A DNA stretch of 64,000 bases from VGJW01 sp035286125 (GTDB taxonomy: Bacteria > Cyanobacteriota > Sericytochromatia > S15B-MN24 > VGJW01): contig JAYKIS010000037.1 of assembly GCA_035286125.1 (NCBI GenBank), forward strand, positions 1 to 64,000, read 5' to 3'. A program made the position numbers and the translations under genes. The notes under the pieces are model-generated. The model was not told where the DNA came from. It worked only from the letters and a program-made list of their open reading frames with translations, and did not search any database. Of this stretch, positions 59,347-64,000 are shown in pieces (the first letter of the stretch is position 1; each line of letters opens with the position of its first letter).

Positions 59347-59373
59347 CAAGAAGAAGCCCTAGGATGGCGATGT
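59347..59373 (+). promoter_or_regulatory. Possible weak sigma-28-like element before the subtilase gene
   Basis: CAAG (59347-59350), inside AAAGACGCAAGA, is 15 bases from GGCGATGT (59366-59373), which matches GCCGATAT at six of eight positions. The 12-mer AAAGACGCAAGA is identical to the one before the second Gly/Tyr lipoprotein. The ATG lies 52 bases downstream. The remaining intergenic bases (59,303-59,346) hold nothing else I can name. Confidence 0.35.
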
Positions 59374-59425
59374 TAATCCTTGGTTAACTTCTTCTTACCC
59401 TTTCTTCCAGGAGAATCCGGACACC

Positions 59426-60682
59426 ATGCGCAAGGCGATGGGGCTTTTGTTGGTGGCGGCGACGGTCGGTTGCGGCCAGCAGGTGGCAGGTTCGGTCGCT
59501 ACGGCGACCCGCAGCGCGTCCATGGACGTGGCAGCTCAGGCGGCCCGTGAGATCGTCGTGATGGTCGATCCCGCCGCTGCCGCGCAGGCCAGCCGGACCG
59601 TCAAGGCCATGGGAGCGGCCGTGTCGCGCACGTTCCGCCTCAAGAGCGAGGTCCAGGTCGTCCGTATTCCCGATGGCGTCGATCGCGACCTCTTCCTTGC
59701 CCGCCTGCGGAAGCAGCCTGGCGTCAGGGCCGCCGTGCCGCAGCGTGTCTACCGGGCCATCCCCGTCGTCCAGGAAGCCGAGTTGGCGCGCGAGGTCGGT
59801 GCCCTGATCAGCATCAACGACCCCAGCTTCTCGAAGCAGTGGGCCTACGGTCGGACCGGTACGCCTGCCAACTGGGAAGGCATCGATGCCTCCGGTACGC
59901 TGGTGGCGGTCGCGGACACCGGTGTCGATGCCGCGCATCCCGACCTAGGCGGCCGGGTCCGCAGCGGCCAGAACTTTGCCGGCGGCACGGGCACGGGCGA
60001 CAAGGTCGGCCACGGTACCCACTGCGCCGGTATCATCGGCGCCACCGGCAACAACAGCCAGGGCATCGCGGGTATCGTCTGGAACGCTCCGATCCTCGCC
60101 ATCAAGGTGCTCGGGGACAACGGCTCCGGCACGACAGAGGGTGTGGCCCAGGGCATGAAGTCGGCCGCCGATGCCGGCGCCAAGGTGCTCAACATGAGCC
60201 TCGGTTCCGACACCACCGACATTGATCCCGTGATGCATGACGCCCTCGAGTATTGCTTGGCCAAGGGGACTGTCGTCATCTGCGCCGCGGGCAACAACGG
60301 CCGGTTCGTCGGCTCGCCTGCCAACGATCCTCTTGCCATTGCCGTCTCGAGCACCAGCGATGGCATGTTTGGCGGCGAGAAGATCTCCGGCTTCTCGAGC
60401 CGCGGCAAGCAGGTCTGGGTCTCGGCCCCCGGCGGCGGCATCATCAGCACGCTTCCCACGACCGGCAGCCAGATGGGGACGACCTACGGCAAGGCCTCGG
60501 GCACCTCGATGGCGTGTCCGTTCGTTGCCGGTACGGCGACGATGATGCGCGCCGCGCATCCCGACTGGTCCGTGGCCCAGGTTCGCGATGCCCTCAAGGC
60601 GTCGACGGATGACCTCGGTACCCCCGGCTTCGACGAGCTCTACGGGCATGGCCGGGTCAACCTGGCCAAGGCCTCGCGCTGA
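59426..60682 (+). CDS. Subtilisin-family serine protease lipoprotein
   Basis: A 418-residue protease. The lipoprotein signal ends LLVAATVGC, followed by a propeptide (about 40-115, IVVMVDPAAAAQASRTVKAM). The catalytic triad is seen in VAVADTGVDAAHPDL (Asp near 164), GHGTHCAGIIG (His near 196) and GTSMACPFVAG (Ser near 361), with the oxyanion Asn in ICAAGNNG. It is exported and probably anchored to a membrane. CAGGAGA precedes the ATG. A strong terminator follows. Confidence 0.93.
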   Translation: MRKAMGLLLVAATVGCGQQVAGSVATATRSASMDVAAQAAREIVVMVDPAAAAQASRTVKAMGAAVSRTFRLKSEVQVVRIPDGVDRDLFLARLRKQPGVRAAVPQRVYRAIPVVQEAELAREVGALISINDPSFSKQWAYGRTGTPANWEGIDASGTLVAVADTGVDAAHPDLGGRVRSGQNFAGGTGTGDKVGHGTHCAGIIGATGNNSQGIAGIVWNAPILAIKVLGDNGSGTTEGVAQGMKSAADAGAKVLNMSLGSDTTDIDPVMHDALEYCLAKGTVVICAAGNNGRFVGSPANDPLAIAVSSTSDGMFGGEKISGFSSRGKQVWVSAPGGGIISTLPTTGSQMGTTYGKASGTSMACPFVAGTATMMRAAHPDWSVAQVRDALKASTDDLGTPGFDELYGHGRVNLAKASR

Positions 60683-60702
60683 CGCTCGCACGGTCATAGA
60701 GG

Positions 60703-60730
60703 AGAGGCGCCCCGAAGCCGGGGCGCCTCT
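60703..60730. terminator. Strong bidirectional terminator hairpin
   Basis: Twelve perfectly paired bases (AGAGGCGCCCCG / CGGGGCGCCTCT) around an AAGC loop lie between the convergent subtilase (stop 60,682) and histidine kinase (stop 60,735) genes. This is the strongest hairpin in the window. Confidence 0.8.
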
Positions 60731-60734
60731 TGCC

Positions 60735-62369
60735 TCATGGGTGCGGGCCGAGGGGCAGGTCGAACCAGAAGGTCGCACCTTGGTCGGGTGCGCTCGTGAC
60801 CCCCATTTCGCCGCCGTGAGCCTCCACGAGGGCCCTGGCCACGTACAGCCCCAGGCCGGAACCACGTCTCGCGCCGACAGAGCGGCGGGCCCCCTGAAAG
60901 TATTTCTCGAAAACCCTGTTGAGGTCGGCCTCTTCGATGCCTACGCCGGTGTCCGCCACGCTGACGGTCACGCAGCCGGGGCCGGTGGCGAGGGTGACCC
61001 GGATCTCGCCGTGCTTGGGCGTGAAGCGGATGGCGTTGCTGATCAGGTTCAGCAGCACCTGGGTGATGCGTTGCGGATCGCACAGGACCTCCAGCATCGT
61101 CTCCGTGTCCGGGACCACCAGCCGGACGCCCGCATCCTGAAGCTGGGGCCAGAGGCTGGATCCTGCCTGGCGGACAAGCTCGGCCAGGTCCACCTCGCGT
61201 GGGGACAGGCTGAAGGTTCCTGCCTCCAGCTTGGCGTAGTCGAGGAGATCGTCGACCAACCGCTGCAGGCGGTTCGCACCCAGTTGGATCTCGCGCAGAA
61301 AGTCCAGCTGCCGGGTGTTCAGGGGACCTTCCAGGCCGTCCTCGAGTAGTTCGGCATGGCCGATGATGGAGGCCAAGGGCGTATGCAACTCGTGCGAGGC
61401 TGCGCTGACGAAGTCGTCGCGCAAGCGGTCAAGCTGGTGCTGGCGGGCCTGATGTTCCTGGTCGCGGCGAACGCGTTCGGCGCGTTCCGTGACCTCGATG
61501 GCCAGCAACAGGGTGCCGGCACGGTCGGAATCCGGCCCGACCGGTTCGATGACCAGATCCCAGTAGGAGGTCTGGCCGTCTTGCCAGTGGGGCAGGCGCA
61601 TCGGCAAGGCCTCGATGCGCAGGGGGCCCTCAGGTACGCGGCGTTGCGTCAGATCGAGGTCCGTCACGGTTGCCAGAAGCTCGAGCACGGGTTGGCCGAG
61701 CAGCTCGAACTCATCCTTGCCGAACCACGCGGTGACCTGGGGACTGACCCAACTCAGGCGACGGTCACCATCGAGCAGGGCCATCATGGCCGGCAGTTGG
61801 CGAATGACCTGATCGGAAAAAGCGCGTTGGCGACTCATGCGCAGGGCTGCCACGAGCTGATCCGCCAGCATGGTCGTCAGCAGGGTGTCCCTGGGCGGGA
61901 AGACTTTGGGGTCTTCGTAGATGACGTAGACGTGGCCCCGGGTCTTGCCTGATTCGACCAGTGGCGCACCCAGGAAGCTGCGAAAGCCCCAGGTCTCGCC
62001 CAAGGCCCGGGCGATTTCCGCGGCATCCCCGGTGAACTCCCGGACATCTTCCACAAGGATGAGGCCCTGGGGCAGGGTTCCGGGCAAGGTCTCTGCAGGC
62101 TGCATCTGCAGGCTGGCGATCATGGACCTGGCCTTCTCGAGCAGCTCATTCTGCTCGGCTTCCGTGCGCCCACGGACCCAGAGATCCTCGATTCGGGAAT
62201 GCCCGTGTTCCTGCTGGAGGACGACCGCGCAATACTTGGCCTCGAGGATCTCGGCCATGCGCCGCAAGCCGAGTCCGACAAGGGTACCGGCCGTCGCTCC
62301 CTGGGCGAGGGCGCGGCTGAGGTCTCCGAGCAGGCGCAGCTCGGGCAGATGGGACGACTCGGTAACCAA
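60735..62369 (-). CDS. Sensor histidine kinase with GAF and PAS domains
   Basis: A 544-residue soluble kinase with no membrane span. A GAF-like domain (about 20-185: GLRRMAEILEAKYCAVVLQQ, FRSFLGAPLVES) is followed by a PAS-like segment (about 200-310: MALLDGDRRLSWVSPQVTAW), a HisKA domain with SAASHELHTPLASIIGHAEL carrying the phosphorylated His near 340, and HATPase_c (NLISNAIRFTPKHGEI, VSVADTGVGIEEADL, GSGLGLYVARALV). No response regulator is adjacent. TTG 62369 has AGAGG six bases upstream. It follows the thiolase gene on the same strand by 35 bases. Confidence 0.9.
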   Translation of the reverse strand: MVTESSHLPELRLLGDLSRALAQGATAGTLVGLGLRRMAEILEAKYCAVVLQQEHGHSRIEDLWVRGRTEAEQNELLEKARSMIASLQMQPAETLPGTLPQGLILVEDVREFTGDAAEIARALGETWGFRSFLGAPLVESGKTRGHVYVIYEDPKVFPPRDTLLTTMLADQLVAALRMSRQRAFSDQVIRQLPAMMALLDGDRRLSWVSPQVTAWFGKDEFELLGQPVLELLATVTDLDLTQRRVPEGPLRIEALPMRLPHWQDGQTSYWDLVIEPVGPDSDRAGTLLLAIEVTERAERVRRDQEHQARQHQLDRLRDDFVSAASHELHTPLASIIGHAELLEDGLEGPLNTRQLDFLREIQLGANRLQRLVDDLLDYAKLEAGTFSLSPREVDLAELVRQAGSSLWPQLQDAGVRLVVPDTETMLEVLCDPQRITQVLLNLISNAIRFTPKHGEIRVTLATGPGCVTVSVADTGVGIEEADLNRVFEKYFQGARRSVGARRGSGLGLYVARALVEAHGGEMGVTSAPDQGATFWFDLPLGPHP

Positions 62370-62404
62370 CTTGGACCTCTTGGGACCGTCGGGACCTTCC
62401 GCTG

Positions 62405-63583
62405 CTAGCCCTTGACGGTCAGCACTGCAGCAATGCCTTGACCGCCGCCAATGCACAGCGTGACGAGTGCGTGGCCACCGCCTCGCTGCTGAAGCTGGTC
62501 GATGGCCGTCAGCACGAGGCGGGTCCCGGAGGCAGCCAAGGGATGCCCGAGGGCGATGGCACCGCCCTGACGGTTGATGCGGTCGGTCGGGATCCCCAGG
62601 CCCTTGCAGACCGCGATGGCCTGTGCGGCGAAGGCCTCATTGACTTCGATGACCGCCATGTCCTCGAGGTTAAGGCCCGCACGTACAAGGGCCTTCTGGC
62701 TGGCCGGTACGGGACCGTAACCCATGTAGCCGGGCTCGACGCCCGCAACGGCCCAACTGGTCAACGTGGCGACAGGCGTCAGGCCCTGACGGGCTGCCCA
62801 CCCTTCCGTCGCCATGACGACGGCGGCAGCACCATCGTTGATGCCGCTGGCGTTACCGGCGGTCACCGTCCCGTTGTCCTTGAAGCGCGCAGGCAGGCGG
62901 GAAAGACCTTCAATCGTCGCATCCGCCCGCACGTGTTCATCCGTCGCAAGCTCGATTTCGCCCTTGCGACCTGCCACGCGAACAGGCACGATCTCGCGGG
63001 CAAGCGCTTCCCGAGCGGCGTGAGCCCGCGCGTGCGAGGCCAGGGCAAAGGCATCCTGTTCTTCACGCGAGATGGCGTACTTGTCCGCCAGGTTCTCAGC
63101 CGTGATGGCCATGGGGGTCTTGCAGTAGGCATCCGTGAGTGCGGACCACAACGTGTCCACGAGGGGCATGGCATTCATGGCGTGGCCCCAGCGTGCCTTC
63201 GGGACGACGTAGGGGGCCGTGCTCAGGCTCTCGGTGCCACCTGCCAGCACCGTCTCGGCCTCTTCGAGCAACATGTCCTGAGCTCCCGTGATGATGGCCT
63301 GAAGGCCCGAGCCGCACAAGCGGTTGACCGTGAGCGCCGGCGTCTCCACGGGCGTGCCTGCACGAAGACCCACGTGTCGCGCGAGGTAGGCCGCGTCATC
63401 CTTGCAGTGGACGACATTGCCCATGACCACGTTCTGGATGTCCATGGCGGAGACACCCGAGCGCAAAAGGGCACCTTCCGCCGCGATGACGCCAAGGTCC
63501 GTGGGCGAGAGGTCGCGTCCCTGACCCCCGAACTCGAGGAAGGGCGTGCGGGCCCCCCCGAGGATGACGATGGCGGGTGGCAT
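62405..63583 (-). CDS. Acetyl-CoA acetyltransferase / thiolase
   Basis: A 392-residue thiolase. The nucleophile is in VNRLCGSGLQAI (Cys near 90), with AGGTESLSTAPYVVP, GNASGINDGAAAVVMATEGWA, EVNEAFAAQAIAVCKGLG, GHPLAASGTRLVL and the acid Cys in LCIGGGQGIAAV. It differs from the FadI-like gene at 16,473 and is closer to the acetoacetyl-CoA thiolase group, so it may serve ketone body, polyhydroxyalkanoate or short-chain beta-oxidation routes. AAGGAGG lies before the ATG. Confidence 0.9.
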   Translation of the reverse strand: MPPAIVILGGARTPFLEFGGQGRDLSPTDLGVIAAEGALLRSGVSAMDIQNVVMGNVVHCKDDAAYLARHVGLRAGTPVETPALTVNRLCGSGLQAIITGAQDMLLEEAETVLAGGTESLSTAPYVVPKARWGHAMNAMPLVDTLWSALTDAYCKTPMAITAENLADKYAISREEQDAFALASHARAHAAREALAREIVPVRVAGRKGEIELATDEHVRADATIEGLSRLPARFKDNGTVTAGNASGINDGAAAVVMATEGWAARQGLTPVATLTSWAVAGVEPGYMGYGPVPASQKALVRAGLNLEDMAVIEVNEAFAAQAIAVCKGLGIPTDRINRQGGAIALGHPLAASGTRLVLTAIDQLQQRGGGHALVTLCIGGGQGIAAVLTVKG

Positions 63584-63615
63584 GGGCGCCTCCTTCCGAG
63601 GGGTCCGGGTCTGGA

Positions 63616-64000
63616 TCAGGATTTCAGCTTGGGGTCGAGGGCGTCACGCAGGCCGTCGCCGATGAAGTTGATCGACACGACCGTCAGGAAGATCATGATG
63701 CCCGGATAGACGGCCAGCCAAGGCGTCGCGATCATGTACTGCTGGGCATTGCTCAGCATGTTGCCCCAGCTGGGGACCGGCGGCTGGATGCCCATGCCCA
63801 GGAACGACAGGCCGCTCTCGAGAATGATGGCTTCGCCCACTTGCAGCGTGGCCGCCACGAAAATCGGCGCCATCGCATTGGGGATCAGATGCCGCGTGAT
63901 GATCCAGGCGGACTTGCCGCCGACGGATCGCGAGGCTTCGATGAACTCCTGCTCGCGCAGCGACAGGAACTCGCCCCGGACCAGACGCGCTACACCCATC
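63616..64000 (-). CDS. Dipeptide/oligopeptide ABC transporter permease, DppC/OppC type (partial)
   Basis: The C-terminal 128 residues or so of a permease that runs off the right edge. The coupling loop EFIEASRSVGGKSAWIITRH followed by LIPNAMAPIFVAATLQVG, ESGLSFLGMGIQPPVPSWGN, YPGIMIFLTVVSINFIGDGL RDALDPKLKS is typical of DppC/OppC. Three hydrophobic spans are visible. It should import peptides, or nickel or opines, with partners outside the window. Confidence 0.92.
   Translation of the reverse strand, partial: MGVARLVRGEFLSLREQEFIEASRSVGGKSAWIITRHLIPNAMAPIFVAATLQVGEAIILESGLSFLGMGIQPPVPSWGNMLSNAQQYMIATPWLAVYPGIMIFLTVVSINFIGDGLRDALDPKLKS

Overview
The window is high-GC, gene-dense bacterial chromosome with short intergenic gaps, frequent GTG and TTG starts, and many 4-base start/stop overlaps (ATGA, GTGA, TTGA). 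The envelope is clearly diderm: there is an Mla-type lipid transporter (two permease-like genes, ATPase, MCE protein), at least one probable outer-membrane beta-barrel, many lipoproteins, and a WecA/WecB pair. No rRNA, phage, IS element or CRISPR array is visible; one tRNA gene (Thr, anticodon CGT) is present. The lineage cannot be fixed from sequence alone. The gene order rimP-nusA-rnpM-infB-rbfA-nrnA-truB and rpiB-glyA-wecA-wecB is of the type seen in Firmicutes, Chloroflexi, Deinococcota and the Cyanobacteria/Sericytochromatia branch; together with the outer membrane, a deep non-photosynthetic cyanobacterial relative or another little-cultured diderm phylum is my tentative guess. Heterotrophic, probably oxygen-using metabolism is suggested by beta-oxidation genes, acetyl-CoA synthetase, GlcDE and a Rieske protein.

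Layout. 1-6.8 kb (+): hpt end and the translation/RNA operon. 6.8-11.6 kb (-): rpiB-glyA-wecA-wecB and a small lipoprotein gene. 11.7-13.1 kb (-): rplS-rbgA. 13.1-18 kb: DUF302 gene, then fadI-fadJ-nuclease operon and tRNA-Thr. 18-25.9 kb: exported GH1 glycosidase, a dual-specificity phosphatase, an outer-membrane protein with an unknown basic protein, an LmeA-like lipoprotein, a dihydrouridine synthase and small unknowns. 26-30.8 kb (-): a compact three-gene cluster encoding a FliF-FliG fusion, a BamE-like/TPR protein and a FlgO/CsgG-like protein. 30.9-33.2 kb: cysteine desulfurase, DUF2721 protein, Rieske ferredoxin and a tiny zinc ribbon. 33.3-36.9 kb: acs and a CheR-TPR protein. 37-40.3 kb (+): a helicase-like but apparently dead protein and a very cysteine-rich partner. 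40.2-44.1 kb (-): a zinc-ribbon/cyclase/ATPase/TPR regulator and a small R/G/P-rich protein. 44.2-50 kb (+): ccdA, GNAT, two paralogous Gly/Tyr-rich lipoproteins and the Mla operon. 50-53.2 kb (-): glcD-glcE and a secreted protein. 53.2-55.6 kb (+): ribE-ribBA-ribH. 55.6-60.7 kb (+): lipoprotein, large propeller lipoprotein, subtilase. 60.7-64 kb (-): histidine kinase, thiolase and a dipeptide-type permease running off the end.

The most unusual content is the FliF-FliG fusion cluster at 25,980-30,813: a single exported/membrane protein carries, in the native order, the FliF third ring-building domain, the second FliF membrane segment, the FliF tail that binds FliG, and a whole FliG-like chain, with tightly linked envelope genes and no other flagellar gene in view. 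Independently, both Gly/Tyr-rich lipoprotein genes are preceded by sequences with a flagellar-sigma (sigma-28 type) -10 element GCCGATAT/GCCGATAA at sigma-D-like spacing from a shared CAAG element, and a weaker copy precedes the subtilase. Together these hint at a flagellum-derived, non-flagellar surface system with its own regulon; that link is inference.
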